Assembly (NCBI GenBank): GCA_964435775.1
Contig: CAYTAP010000015.1
Location: 1 to 41,131 of the forward strand
Direction of reading: 5' to 3'
DNA from: CAYTAP01 sp964435775
GTDB taxonomy: Bacteria; Planctomycetota; Phycisphaerae; Tepidisphaerales; Tepidisphaeraceae
DNA: 41,131 nucleotides
Shown here in pieces: positions 24,205-32,708 of the stretch. Numbering within the stretch: the first letter of the stretch is position 1; the number at the start of each line of letters is the position of its first letter. The translations under genes were made by a program, and so were the position numbers. The notes below the pieces were generated by a model, which worked only from the letters and a program-made list of their open reading frames with translations, was not told the DNA's origin and made no database searches.

Positions 24205-24258
24205 AGCAGTAGGCAGTAGGCAATTCAATCAAAAATCAACACTCGAAAATCAAAAATC
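24205..24258. repeat. Short low-complexity repeats (GGCAGTA units and AAATCAAAA units)
   Basis: Two GGCAGTA-type seven-base units at about 24206-24220 are followed by AATCAAAAATC-type units at 24228-24258. Similar pieces occur at 18576-18607 and around 31812-31830 (GTCAGTA, GTCAGTG). They fill the gap between the dehydrogenase and Rieske genes. Confidence 0.5.
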
Positions 24259-24273
24259 CCTGAACCAACCCCC

Positions 24274-24600
24274 ATGCCCTGGACCACCCTCTGCACACTC
24301 GATGAACTGACCGAAGGCGCGGGGAAATACGTCGAGATCGACGGGTTTCACCTGGCGGTCTTTCTCCATCAAGGCCAGCCGCGCGTCATCGACGACATCT
24401 GCCCCCACGCCGGCGGAAGCCTGGCGACGGGGTTCATTGATGATGGGTGCGTGGTCTGCCCGCTGCACTTCTGGACATTTCGCCTTGAGAATGGGCAACT
24501 GAAAGACTCGCCCGGCTGCGCGATCACAACGTATCAGGCGCGAATCAAGGAGCGGGAAGATGGCCCGGCGCTGGTCCAGGTGGAGCTGCCGCAATACTGA
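24274..24600 (+). CDS. Small Rieske [2Fe-2S] protein
   Basis: A 108-residue stand-alone Rieske domain. The two cluster boxes are CPHAGGSLATG (Cys and His ligands) and CPLHFWTFRLENGQ (Cys and His ligands). Both match ferredoxin/NirD-type soluble Rieske proteins. There is no signal or membrane anchor, so it is cytoplasmic. It could be an electron carrier for an oxygenase or the small subunit of an assimilatory nitrite reductase (NirD), but no NirB or oxygenase gene is in the window. No clear ribosome site is present at ATG 24274. Confidence 0.9.
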   Translation: MPWTTLCTLDELTEGAGKYVEIDGFHLAVFLHQGQPRVIDDICPHAGGSLATGFIDDGCVVCPLHFWTFRLENGQLKDSPGCAITTYQARIKEREDGPALVQVELPQY

Positions 24601-24608
24601 GCAGTCAT

Positions 24609-25631
24609 TCAGCAGGCCGGCTGCATCCGACGCCGGCGTTTCATCACCAAGACGGACAGGCCGAGGCACAATGCGCCGCTGGCCGGTTCGGGGACGTTCT
24701 GGGCGATGAATGTTTGGAACGCCGACACCCGCGTATCCACGGCGAACTCGCCGAAGGAGGAGTCCGTGGTGCCGTCGATGTCGGTCGTGTGTACGACGTT
24801 GTTGTCATCGGTGGAGATCAGCGAAAAGCCCAGCGACGTGATTCCCGCGATCTGATTGCCGATGAAAAGCGGGCCGCCGGAATCGCCGTGGGATGTCCCG
24901 ACTTCGCGGGCGACGCCGGTGTTGTCGATTCCGAAAAAATAACCGAAGGCGTCGTTGGCGGCGTTGCCGTTGTCGAAGTCGAACGCGAGCGTTGACTCGG
25001 CCGGGAATTGAATGCCACTCACGATGTTGAGTTCATCGCCCAATGCGTCGATTTTGTTCTGGCCGTAACGCAGTATTGTGTCAAGCGGCTGTGTTTCCCC
25101 TGTATTTCCGTTGCCGGTTCGACCATAGCCAGCCGTCGTGAACGTCTGTCCGACCTCATCGGTTCCGGTGTAAATGCCATACCGCGTGGCGTCGGCGGGC
25201 GCGGGAGAGTCAAGGGTCATGATGGCGATGTCGTTGCCTGAAAAGCCATCGCCGTTCCAAAGCGGGTTCACCACGGCCGTCGCGGTGCGCGTGGCGAGGC
25301 CCGACTCGGTTTGGAAGTAGATGGTGATGGCGGTCGTCACATCAACGCCGCTCGTGGTTGTGAACAAATGGGCGGCCGTCAGCATGTGCAGACCATCGCT
25401 CAACAGTGTTGACGTACCAAAACTGGCATATCCTGGTTTAAGGTCCGTGCGTTCAACCTGCACCTGCGCCACCCCGTCATAAACTCCGGCGGCTTGATCG
25501 GCGACGTAGGTTGAACTGTTGTAAGCGTTGGGACTCGTGTCCCCCACAACGATTCCCATCGCCGGCGAAGCCGCGAGCGCCGCGACACCCGCAACCGGCC
25601 GCATCACAAAAGAGAGCATCCGATTGATCAT
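24609..25631 (-). CDS. Secreted trypsin-like serine protease with PEP-CTERM anchor
   Basis: A 340-residue protein. A signal peptide is at residues about 1-26 (ending AASPAMG). The chymotrypsin-fold triad is visible as His in MLTAAHLF, Asp in GNDIAIMTL and Ser in SHGDSGGPLFIG. The C-terminus VPEPASGALCLGLSVLVM followed by KRRRR is a PEP-CTERM sorting signal, pointing to surface or extracellular-matrix sorting by an exosortase. ATG 25631 follows GGGAGAGAAA, and an earlier in-frame start would add only seven residues. It is convergent with the Rieske gene, nine bases apart. Confidence 0.9.
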   Translation of the reverse strand: MINRMLSFVMRPVAGVAALAASPAMGIVVGDTSPNAYNSSTYVADQAAGVYDGVAQVQVERTDLKPGYASFGTSTLLSDGLHMLTAAHLFTTTSGVDVTTAITIYFQTESGLATRTATAVVNPLWNGDGFSGNDIAIMTLDSPAPADATRYGIYTGTDEVGQTFTTAGYGRTGNGNTGETQPLDTILRYGQNKIDALGDELNIVSGIQFPAESTLAFDFDNGNAANDAFGYFFGIDNTGVAREVGTSHGDSGGPLFIGNQIAGITSLGFSLISTDDNNVVHTTDIDGTTDSSFGEFAVDTRVSAFQTFIAQNVPEPASGALCLGLSVLVMKRRRRMQPAC

Positions 25632-25819
25632 TTTCTCTCCCGATCCCCACATCCCATTGGGCCGAAAGTTTGAGTAGTCATTTTAACCAATCCAAGCGGA
25701 CAAAATACAGGTGTTCTCTACGAAAAAGGGATCATGCCCCATGGATTCCTGCGCCGGTTGTGCTTTGACGCTCAACCAGAGCCATTCGATCCACGACAAT
25801 ATGACAACATGAACATTTC

Positions 25820-25847
25820 TTGACAAAAATGTAATGTTTGTTACATT
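25820..25847 (+). promoter_or_regulatory. Promoter with an inverted repeat before the PEP-CTERM-like gene
   Basis: TTGACA (25820-25825) and TACATT (25842-25847) are 16 bases apart. AATGTAA (25829-25835) and TTACATT (25841-25847) are perfect inverted half-sites six bases apart that cover the -10 box, consistent with an operator. The region is distinctly AT-rich. Confidence 0.6.
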
Positions 25848-25912
25848 CCCAACCAGTTTTGCGGGAATGTCTCGCAAATGTTTGATGGAGTACGGAGCAG
25901 GAGAGGTGAAAA

Positions 25913-26590
25913 ATGAGTTTGTGGCAATATGCGATTTATGGTGTCGGTCTGTCCGCCATCGTCGTGGCGTCCCCGGCCGGGGCGACCGAGCAATTCGGGT
26001 TTGAGATTAGTGGTGATACGTTTGCGAACCCTTTCACCATCACGAATGACTCGACCGGCGGCGAGAAAGTCACTCGGTTTCAACTGGATCTTTCTCCCAT
26101 CGCCAATCTCGGATTTGACGTCATCAGTGAGGGAGATCCGGGTGACATTTTCGGCGTGAACAATGGCTATCCCTTTACCGTTATCAGCGAGGGAGGCACC
26201 GGCTTCACCGGCATGGATGCAATCGCCGACGGCGGCACACTGCTGACAGCGTATTTTACGGATTTTAGTGCTGGCAAGGGGTTTCAGTTCCGCATCGATG
26301 TGGATCACGACCCCGGCGTGTCGAAGGTTTTTGGCAGCGACCTGATCGGCGCCTTGGCCACGATTGATTTCAGCAGTGGCGTGCGTTTGACCGGAGAACT
26401 TCAGGCCGTCGCCAGTGATTCCTCCGCGTCAGCGCTCGTGGTCACCGGACAGACTCCAATTGACCCACCCACTGTCACCGACCCGCCCGTGACGCCGCCC
26501 ACCAACGCCATCCCCACGCCCACAGCACTGGGCGCCGGACTCGTGGTGCTCGGCGGCTTGCTGGCCGGCCGACGGCGCATGCGCATCTGA
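25913..26590 (+). CDS. Secreted PEP-CTERM-like surface protein
   Basis: A 225-residue protein. A signal peptide (residues about 1-24, ending SPAGATEQ) precedes a beta-rich domain (FGFEISGDTFANPFTITNDS, FQLDLSPIANLGFDVISEGD) and then a Pro/Thr stalk (DPPTVTDPPVTPPTN). The end, IPTPTALGAGLVVLGGLLAG followed by RRRMRI, is the I/VPTPTA variant of the PEP-CTERM signal: motif, hydrophobic helix, basic tail. Likely exported and sorted to the cell surface. The function is unknown. AGGAGAGG lies just before the ATG. Confidence 0.82.
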   Translation: MSLWQYAIYGVGLSAIVVASPAGATEQFGFEISGDTFANPFTITNDSTGGEKVTRFQLDLSPIANLGFDVISEGDPGDIFGVNNGYPFTVISEGGTGFTGMDAIADGGTLLTAYFTDFSAGKGFQFRIDVDHDPGVSKVFGSDLIGALATIDFSSGVRLTGELQAVASDSSASALVVTGQTPIDPPTVTDPPVTPPTNAIPTPTALGAGLVVLGGLLAGRRRMRI

Positions 26591-27070
26591 AAGCAGACGG
26601 ACGCGCCGGAAGGGTAAGTAGCGCATCGCAGTGCGTTGAATAGTTGGAAACCCGATGGGTGCAACACGCAGTAAGTGTTGCACCCATTTTCATGTGCTGA
26701 AGTGGGCTCACGCCTGGGCCGTACCAACAGACCGCCGCTTCTGGCAAAGCAACTGGCGCGTCAGGTTCAATGTCGTTTGCTTGGCCCGGCTGTCAATCCA
26801 ATTTGTCGGCGGGCCCATATTTTTCACGGGCCTCTCATCACGTCCAACGCCTGCTTCTCTTCCACATCCGGCACACTATTTACATGGAGATCAATCGGGG
26901 ACTGTCACGAATACCGGCGGAGAACGATGATCTCGTGTTCACACCCCATGCGCGGCGAGCGATTCAATGGTGGGATGACAATCCAAAAAAAGCGGGACAT
27001 TTCCCGCGAATTGTCGTAGCATGAAGAAAGGAATCGTTAACGTTCCAATAATGTTCCCCGGAGGATCGTC
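26591..27070. other. 480-bp region with a terminator and no convincing gene
   Basis: After the hairpin at 26655-26687 several short open frames exist on both strands, none with recognisable domains. The best is a 46-residue plus frame starting near 26884 (ending TPHARRAIQWWDDNPKKAG). It has no ribosome site and is not called. The last bases hold GGAGG, the ribosome site of the gene at 27071. Confidence 0.6.
26655..26691 (+). terminator. Hairpin terminator after the PEP-CTERM-like gene
   Basis: A perfect 13-base-pair stem (26655-26667 with 26675-26687, ATGGGTGCAACAC) has a seven-base loop and is followed by TTTTC. It lies 65 bases after the stop. The short T-run leaves some doubt about intrinsic termination. 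Confidence 0.6.
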
Positions 27071-29683
27071 ATGGCTCTTGCGTCGACTCACGCGGGTTAT
27101 TTCAGAATACAAAACATTGGCCATCTCCGCTTGGTCTGCTTGAGCGTGATGGCGATCGCGATGGGCGTGTCTCAGGCAAAGGCGGCGATGGATCCCGCGC
27201 CGACGCTGAACAACCCCGGCTTCGAGGGAACCTATAAGCGAATGAAACCCTCCACGGGCACGCAGGACCCGAGGGGGATTCTGCGGACCGATGTGAGTGG
27301 CGACGTGGCCGAGGGTTGGACGGACAATTCCGGATGGGCGTCGACCACCATCAGGTACGAGCGCGAAACGGACAATCCGCACTCGGGAAAATCATCGCAG
27401 CGAATGACAATTGAGCGGGTGGACGATGCGGCGCAATTTGTTCAGCCGGTTCGGATCACGGAGCTTGGGGTGTATCGATTCAGCATCTGGCTGCGCGGGC
27501 AAGTGAACACGGTCGTCAAGCTTGAACTCAGGAAAGCAGGCGGGCCCTATACGCTCTATGCCGCCCAACCGGCGGGTCTGTCGGGCGAGTGGCGGAAGTT
27601 CGATGTTGTCAGCCTTCTTCCGGCGGATACTGAAGTCTTTCTCATGCTCCGGTCGCATGGGGCGATGTCGTTTGTGATGGATGACGCCTCGTTCGAGCGC
27701 CTGCCCGATCCAACACCGGCCGACGATGCGAAAAACATCGTCAACGGCGGTTCCTTCGAAGCCGACGCGATGCCGTATGGATGGAGCGCGCCGATCCACC
27801 TGCCGCGCGATCACGCCCCGGCCGATCCGAAACCCGTCATCGATCGCACCACCGCCGCCGACGGCAAGCAATCCCTTCGATTCGATCTTCCCGCCGGCGC
27901 GAGCGGGTGGGTCATGTCCCCCCTGCTGTCGGTTCGGCCGGATCGCCCGTACACCGTGAGTGTCTCCCTGAAGGCGAGCAAGCGCGACACGCCCGTGCGC
28001 ATTCAACTGGAGCGCGCTCTTCCCATTGAAACCGTTCATGTCGGCACGGAATGGAAGCGCTACGTCCTCAAGGGAACCCCCGCCTTCACTACCCTTTGCT
28101 GGATGAACATCGGCATCCCCGAGGGGGATCGAAGCGTCTGGATCGATGGAATGCAGGTCATCGCCGGAGACGATGCGCCAAGTGAATATCGCGCGCCCTA
28201 TCCGGTTGAATTGACGCTGAAACTGCATGACCACACGGGCGGCATCGTCCTGGGCGATGACACTGCGGATGTGTTTGTCGCCGCCGGTCCGGTTGTGCCT
28301 GAGCATGCCAAAATCAAGCTGTTGATGATCGACGTATATGGTCATGCGCACGAACTGCCCGATATCGCATTGCCGGCCAAATCGTTCGCTCTCCCGATCT
28401 CCAAAGAGCGGCCCTTTGGAACGTACAAACTACATGGGGCTGTGGTTGATCCCGCGGGGAAGGAGTTGTCCGCGCCGGCCGAGATGATCTGGTCGCGCAT
28501 CCCCCGCCCCCGCGAGATCTCTGCGGACCAATCATTCTTCGGGCTGCATTTTCCGCTGACCCCCGGTTGGATCCAGGCCGCCCGCAACATGGGCGTGCGT
28601 TGGGAACGTCTCATCAGCGTCTCCGACGCCACCGAATGGCAGGTGGTTGAGCCCAAGCAAGGAGAGTGGCACTGGTACGACAGCGGCATTGATCTTGCCC
28701 ATCATAATGGGATCGCCATTCTTGGGATGCTGCAAACCGTCCCCCAATGGGCGACGACCAACCCACGAAACCGCACGGGATTCTGGGCGGGATGGAACGT
28801 GCCGGACAAGCCCGGCGCGATGGACGCCTGGGGCGCGTACGTCGGAAAGGTTGTGAAGCACTACAAGGGGCGCATCAGCCACTGGTCGGTGTGGAATGAG
28901 CCTTGGGGCAATTTCCTGGTTGATGCCGGCGGAACGGCGGCGGATTTCGCCCGCTTGCAAATGATCGCCTACGAACAGGCCAAAAAAGCCAGCCCCGATT
29001 CGGTCATCGTCGGCGTCGATGCCTCGCGCACCCAGCCGAAGTGGGATCCCGATGTTCTCAAGCACTCGGGCACGAACACCTACCACATTTTTCAATACCA
29101 CGACTACACCTCATCCCTGTACGGCGGCCCGCTTCCGTTCGCCATGAGGCTGGCCAATCATTTCAACGCCTCCCAGCAGGCCGTTGGTGCGCCCAAGCCG
29201 CTTTGGATGAGCGAAGGCGGCCCATATGAAATCGGCTCCTTCTACGCGCCGCGAACGGGAGGATTGTCGGCGCGGGAACAGCTTGCCTACGCCGTGCGTT
29301 TCAACGTGACGGAAATGGCCGCCGGCGTGCGGGTGTCGTTCCTGTATGCCGCCTTCGCGGCCCCGCGCATGGGGTTGATCGAATGGCAGGCAACTGAATG
29401 CGACGGCGCGATCAAGCCGATCCTCGCGGCCCGCGCGGCGCTGGCGAGCCTCGTCGATGGCGCTGGCCGGCCGATTCGATCGGAGCCGGTCAAAGGGATC
29501 GACGCGTATGCCTTCCCTCCACGCGATGGCCAAACCGTCACCGTACTCTGGAGCTACACCGGCCAGCCTCAAATGGTGGCCATTCCCCAGGGAGCAAAGG
29601 TACTTGACGTGATGGGCAATCCGTTGCCCGTTAACCGCAACAAGGTTCAGGTCACATCCGAACCGATTTATTTCGTGCAGTGA
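27071..29683 (+). CDS. Secreted multidomain glycoside hydrolase (clan GH-A-like, with two carbohydrate-binding-type modules)
   Basis: An 870-residue protein. After a signal segment (to about residue 37) come two jelly-roll modules, around 42-215 (NNPGFEGTYKRM ... FVMDDASFERL) and 222-375 (VNGGSFEADAMPYGWS ... SVWIDGMQVI), each opening with an N-G/PGFE pattern of CBM4/9-like domains. A beta-sandwich linker follows. A TIM barrel runs from about 480 to 780, with RWERLISVSDATEWQVVEPKQG, the acid/base Glu in HWSVWNEPWGNF and the likely nucleophile Glu in PLWMSEGGPYEIGS, as in GH39/GH5-type clan A enzymes. A small C-terminal beta domain ends the protein. It probably degrades plant or algal polysaccharide. 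The exact family needs a profile search. GGAGG precedes the ATG. Confidence 0.82.
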   Translation: MALASTHAGYFRIQNIGHLRLVCLSVMAIAMGVSQAKAAMDPAPTLNNPGFEGTYKRMKPSTGTQDPRGILRTDVSGDVAEGWTDNSGWASTTIRYERETDNPHSGKSSQRMTIERVDDAAQFVQPVRITELGVYRFSIWLRGQVNTVVKLELRKAGGPYTLYAAQPAGLSGEWRKFDVVSLLPADTEVFLMLRSHGAMSFVMDDASFERLPDPTPADDAKNIVNGGSFEADAMPYGWSAPIHLPRDHAPADPKPVIDRTTAADGKQSLRFDLPAGASGWVMSPLLSVRPDRPYTVSVSLKASKRDTPVRIQLERALPIETVHVGTEWKRYVLKGTPAFTTLCWMNIGIPEGDRSVWIDGMQVIAGDDAPSEYRAPYPVELTLKLHDHTGGIVLGDDTADVFVAAGPVVPEHAKIKLLMIDVYGHAHELPDIALPAKSFALPISKERPFGTYKLHGAVVDPAGKELSAPAEMIWSRIPRPREISADQSFFGLHFPLTPGWIQAARNMGVRWERLISVSDATEWQVVEPKQGEWHWYDSGIDLAHHNGIAILGMLQTVPQWATTNPRNRTGFWAGWNVPDKPGAMDAWGAYVGKVVKHYKGRISHWSVWNEPWGNFLVDAGGTAADFARLQMIAYEQAKKASPDSVIVGVDASRTQPKWDPDVLKHSGTNTYHIFQYHDYTSSLYGGPLPFAMRLANHFNASQQAVGAPKPLWMSEGGPYEIGSFYAPRTGGLSAREQLAYAVRFNVTEMAAGVRVSFLYAAFAAPRMGLIEWQATECDGAIKPILAARAALASLVDGAGRPIRSEPVKGIDAYAFPPRDGQTVTVLWSYTGQPQMVAIPQGAKVLDVMGNPLPVNRNKVQVTSEPIYFVQ

Positions 29684-29764
29684 AATCAATGAGCTTGAGG
29701 AGACTGACGCGGACTCACCGTGAGAAGCCCGATTTCTCTGAAGATGCGAAAGCCGGTTCGCGTG

Positions 29765-29791
29765 CCTCTCTCCCCACTTGTGGGGGAGGGG
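29765..29791. repeat. Solitary hairpin (CTCCCCAC...GTGGGGGAG type)
   Basis: CTCTCCCCAC-TT-GTGGGGGAG forms a strong stem in the 196-base gap between the glycoside hydrolase and RidA genes. It may be a terminator-like structure or a single repeat unit. It is not followed by a T-run. Confidence 0.5.
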
Positions 29792-29879
29792 CGATCAGAG
29801 CTGGCAAGACTTCTGAAATATGATCTTGCCCTCTCTTGCCGCGCCGCTACGATGACGGTCCCTTATCCAGGATATCACC

Positions 29880-30311
29880 ATGCCATCAGACATTCATATC
29901 ACGGTCACCAACCGCCACGGCCGGGAATGTGCTTCATCCGGATCCACATGGGAACCGAAAATGGGCTATTCCCGCGCGGTTCGCAGCGGCAATTTGATCG
30001 CTGTCACAGGAACTGTGGGCGTCGGCGCCGATGGCCGGTATTCCCCTTCGCTGCAGGAGCAAACGCGGCGATCGCTTCAAATCATTCAGGCAGCGGTTGA
30101 AGCACTCGGCGGACGGCTCAATCAGATCATTCGCACGCGCATGTACGTCACCGATGTGAGCCAATGGGAGCAAGTCGCGCAGGCCCATGGCGAACTCTTC
30201 GCCGACATCCGCCCCGCCACCACCATCGTTGAAGTCGCCCGGTTGATCGACCCTGAAGCGCAGATTGAAATCGAGGCCGATGCCATTGTGAGTGAAGAGA
30301 CGGGTTGTTGA
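29880..30311 (+). CDS. RidA/YjgF-family protein
   Basis: A 143-residue protein. The conserved RidA core is present: GYSRAVRSGNLIAVTGTVG, LQIIQAAVEALGGRLNQIIRTRMYVTDVSQWEQV and the end IRPATTIVEVARLIDPEAQIEIEADAI. RidA proteins are trimers that hydrolyse reactive enamine/imine intermediates. The catalytic Arg appears at the R-T-R-M-Y-V and IRPATT positions, so activity is plausible, although members of this subfamily vary. AGGA lies nine bases before the ATG. It stands alone between the glycoside hydrolase and DUF4332 genes. Confidence 0.9.
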   Translation: MPSDIHITVTNRHGRECASSGSTWEPKMGYSRAVRSGNLIAVTGTVGVGADGRYSPSLQEQTRRSLQIIQAAVEALGGRLNQIIRTRMYVTDVSQWEQVAQAHGELFADIRPATTIVEVARLIDPEAQIEIEADAIVSEETGC

Positions 30312-30432
30312 GTGTTTCAAAACAATGTTGCAGCCATAGCGGGCAGCAATAAAATGACGCAGGTGTTTCAACCGTGGCGGCGCCACCCCGAATTGGCAGC
30401 CATAAATGGTTTATTGCGAAAGGAGTTGTTCC

Positions 30433-30837
30433 ATGTCGTCTATCGTGGATATCGAAGGCGTGGGTGAGTCATACGCGGAAAAACTCAAGGCCATCGGGCT
30501 GACAACCGTGGAAGAATTACTTAAGCAAGGCGCTCAACCCGCGGGTCGCGCGAGCATTGCGGAGAAGACGGGAATCTCGCCCAAGTTGATCCTTCGCTGG
30601 GTCAATCATGCGGACCTGTTTCGCATTAATGGCGTGGCCGGCCAATTCGCGGAATTGCTCGAGGCCGCTGGCGTGGACACGGTTGTGGAACTGGGACAGC
30701 GCAAGGCGGACAATCTTCACGCCAAACTCGAGGCGGTGAACAAGGAAAAGAACCTGTGTAACGCGGTCCCCACGCTTGCCAGCGTGACCCGATGGGTGAC
30801 GGAAGCCAAGTCACTGCCCAGAGCGGTGTACTACTGA
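30433..30837 (+). CDS. DUF4332 (helix-hairpin-helix-like) protein
   Basis: A 134-residue protein made of two helix-hairpin-helix-like halves. The first, IVDIEGVGESYAEKLKAIGLTTVEELL, has the G-V/I-G-x-x-x-A-x-x-L pattern. The second, LFRINGVAGQFAELLEAAGVDTVVEL, repeats it. DUF4332 resembles DNA polymerase/helicase HhH modules, suggesting nucleic-acid binding, with no proven role. ATG 30433 follows AAAGGAG closely, so the nine-residue upstream extension is rejected. It is monocistronic as far as can be seen. Confidence 0.87.
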   Translation: MSSIVDIEGVGESYAEKLKAIGLTTVEELLKQGAQPAGRASIAEKTGISPKLILRWVNHADLFRINGVAGQFAELLEAAGVDTVVELGQRKADNLHAKLEAVNKEKNLCNAVPTLASVTRWVTEAKSLPRAVYY

Positions 30838-31045
30838 TCGCGCGATCGTGCCAAGGACAAATGACCACTGTCCCTTGGCGCGGCGCAGGCCATGAGCGGT
30901 TGTTGGCGTTTGGCGCGCATGACAGCCCTCTATAGTGCGGGCAACATGCCGGCGCACTCTGGTGGCAGTGATCCGATCACCTCGCAGCCAGACGTATTTC
31001 GTGAAATGAAATCGTCATGGCCATGAATTGTCGCACCTGTCCGGA

Positions 31046-31060
31046 TATACTCCACGCCTA
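31046..31060 (+). promoter_or_regulatory. -10 box close to the pyrH start
   Basis: TATACT (31046-31051) would place +1 near 31058, two bases before ATG 31060, with no ribosome site between. A second -10-like TATAGT at 30932-30937 could give a conventional leader instead. Confidence 0.45.
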
Positions 31061-31797
31061 TGTCAAAATTGGCTTACAAGCGTGTCCTTCTGAAGATCAG
31101 CGGTGAAGGTTTTGGCGGGGAGGGAGGCTTCGGAATCGAAGGGCCCGACCTGGACAGCATCGCCCGACAGTGCGTTGAGGTGGCCGCGATGGGGGTGCAA
31201 TTGGCGATCGTCGTCGGCGGGGGCAACTTCATTCGTGGCGCGACATTTTCAGAAAAAGGGCACATCCCCCGCGCCACGGCCGACTACATGGGAATGCTCG
31301 CCACGGTGATCAACGCACTGGCGCTGCAGGAAACAATGGAAAAGTTCGGACAGCCCACCCGCGTGCTGTCGGCGATCAGCGTGTACAGCGTCTGCGAACC
31401 GTTCATCCGACGACGGGCGATCCGGCACCTCGAAAAGAACCGCGCGATCATCCTGGCGGCCGGCACGGGCAATCCATTCTTCACGACCGACACCTGCGCC
31501 GCGTTGCGGGCCACGGAAATCCAGGCGGATGTTCTTCTCAAGGCGACGAAGGTGGACGGCGTTTACTCCGCCGACCCCAAGCTCGATCCCAACGCCAGAC
31601 TTTACGAAGACCTCACCTACGAACAGGTCCACCGGGACCAACTCCGCGTCATGGACCAGACGGCGATCACGCTGGGCATGGAACGAAAAATTCCCCTTAT
31701 TGTTTTCAATTTCAAAACGCCTGGAAACATCGTGCGGGTTGTTCAAGGGGAACGAATCGGGACGCGCATCTTCCCGGCTGGTCATCAGGGGAAGTAG
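31060..31797 (+). CDS. pyrH: UMP kinase
   Basis: A 245-residue bacterial UMP kinase of normal length. It phosphorylates UMP to UDP as a hexamer in the cytoplasm. The amino-acid-kinase fold is clear: YKRVLLKISGEGFGGEGGFG, VQLAIVVGGGNFIRG, RATADYMGMLATVINALALQ, AIILAAGTGNPFFTTDTCAALRA and LLKATKVDGVYSADPKLDPNA. It ends with PGNIVRVVQGERIGT. The usual partners tsf and frr are not adjacent. The flanking genes are a DUF4332 protein and a small membrane protein. Confidence 0.97.
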   Translation: MSKLAYKRVLLKISGEGFGGEGGFGIEGPDLDSIARQCVEVAAMGVQLAIVVGGGNFIRGATFSEKGHIPRATADYMGMLATVINALALQETMEKFGQPTRVLSAISVYSVCEPFIRRRAIRHLEKNRAIILAAGTGNPFFTTDTCAALRATEIQADVLLKATKVDGVYSADPKLDPNARLYEDLTYEQVHRDQLRVMDQTAITLGMERKIPLIVFNFKTPGNIVRVVQGERIGTRIFPAGHQGK

Positions 31798-31927
31798 CGG
31801 GCGGTTGTCGATGGTCAGTAGTCAGTGGGCAACGGTCGGTGAACGCGATTACCGGCTTATGCGGCTGACGGATACAATTCGCGTCGTTGATGGTTCTCCT
31901 GATGTTCTCTCATCCTGTGAGGCCGCC

Positions 31928-32431
31928 ATGAACTCGCCCCAGTCCACGACCGTTCGGCAACCCGCACGCAAACGAGGTCTGTTCATCACCCTGCTGGCGT
32001 TTGTGATCATCGTGATCAGCGCCCTGCTCATGCCCATTAGTGCGATTACACTTTTAATGATCCTGGCCGGGAGCCACGGCACTTCCACATTTGATCCACT
32101 TGGATTTCTGGGAACCGTCGTCGCGCCGGCGGCGTCGCTGGCGGCGGGCGTGGGTCTGCTCCTTCGCCGGAAGTGGGCAAGATACTATTTCATCGCCCTG
32201 TTCGGGCTGTTCATCACATACAGCGCCTGGCGCGTGACGTCGGGACACCATGAGACGACAACCCACACCTCCAGCACCGGCGTAAAGACAGCCGTGCCAA
32301 CCTCCTTCGGCGGAAGCAGTTCGCATCGTCCCCTGCTGTTCGTCAGCGCGGTGGTGCTGGCTGGATTGTGCAGGCGATCGGTCCGCGAGGAGTTCAACAA
32401 GCCCGTTGCAAGCGCTCCGGATACACCCTGA
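31928..32431 (+). CDS. Small membrane protein, unknown function
   Basis: A 167-residue protein with about four hydrophobic segments: residues about 17-48 (LFITLLAFVIIVISALLMPI onward), 58-78 (GTVVAPAASLAAGVGLLL), 84-100 (YYFIALFGLFITYSAW) and about 138-150. Between the last two is a His/Ser/Thr-rich loop (GHHETTTHTSSTG), probably extracytoplasmic. No family was recognised. GAGG lies six bases before the ATG. It lies between pyrH and the norCB promoter. Confidence 0.6.
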   Translation: MNSPQSTTVRQPARKRGLFITLLAFVIIVISALLMPISAITLLMILAGSHGTSTFDPLGFLGTVVAPAASLAAGVGLLLRRKWARYYFIALFGLFITYSAWRVTSGHHETTTHTSSTGVKTAVPTSFGGSSSHRPLLFVSAVVLAGLCRRSVREEFNKPVASAPDTP

Positions 32432-32542
32432 TTCCGGGCGACTCCTCCCCCTGATCGAAGCCTCCGCAGATGGGCTTGAAAGCGCTGCGGCGGGTGCGTC
32501 CTCTTCGCTCAAATCAAATTCTTTTTTTAGCGCGCCCTCTTA

Positions 32543-32571
32543 TTGACTTGAATAATCAGCATCATTATTCT
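32543..32571 (+). promoter_or_regulatory. Promoter and palindromic operator of the nor operon
   Basis: TTGACT (32543-32548), 17 bases, TATTCT (32566-32571). A perfect palindrome, GAATAAT (32550-32556) with ATTATTC (32564-32570) around a seven-base centre, fills the spacer, the classic place for a repressor. It does not match the FNR half-sites (TTGAT/ATCAA) or the typical NsrR site. The region 32515-32640 is strongly AT-rich. Confidence 0.65.
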
Positions 32572-32708
32572 GGACCTACAGGTATGATTACTTCTCGGTA
32601 TTAATATATACTTTATTGTGGATATGGTGGTTTTATTTAGCCGAAACCATCACATGTGGTGAGCGATTGTTGGGGCAATTCGGGCAGGGATTTGGAAAGG
32701 GAACTCAA

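Noticed and set aside
26655..26687. A mobile-element end or REP at the perfect hairpin
   Set aside because: It is single, has no GTAG/GGAG foot and is followed by T residues just after a gene, so a terminator is simpler.
26884..27024. A short 46-residue plus-strand gene
   Set aside because: There is no ribosome site, no recognisable family and no conserved context. Left as an uncalled frame.
32543..32571. An FNR/DNR box before norC
   Set aside because: The half-sites GAATAAT/ATTATTC do not match TTGAT-N4-ATCAA.
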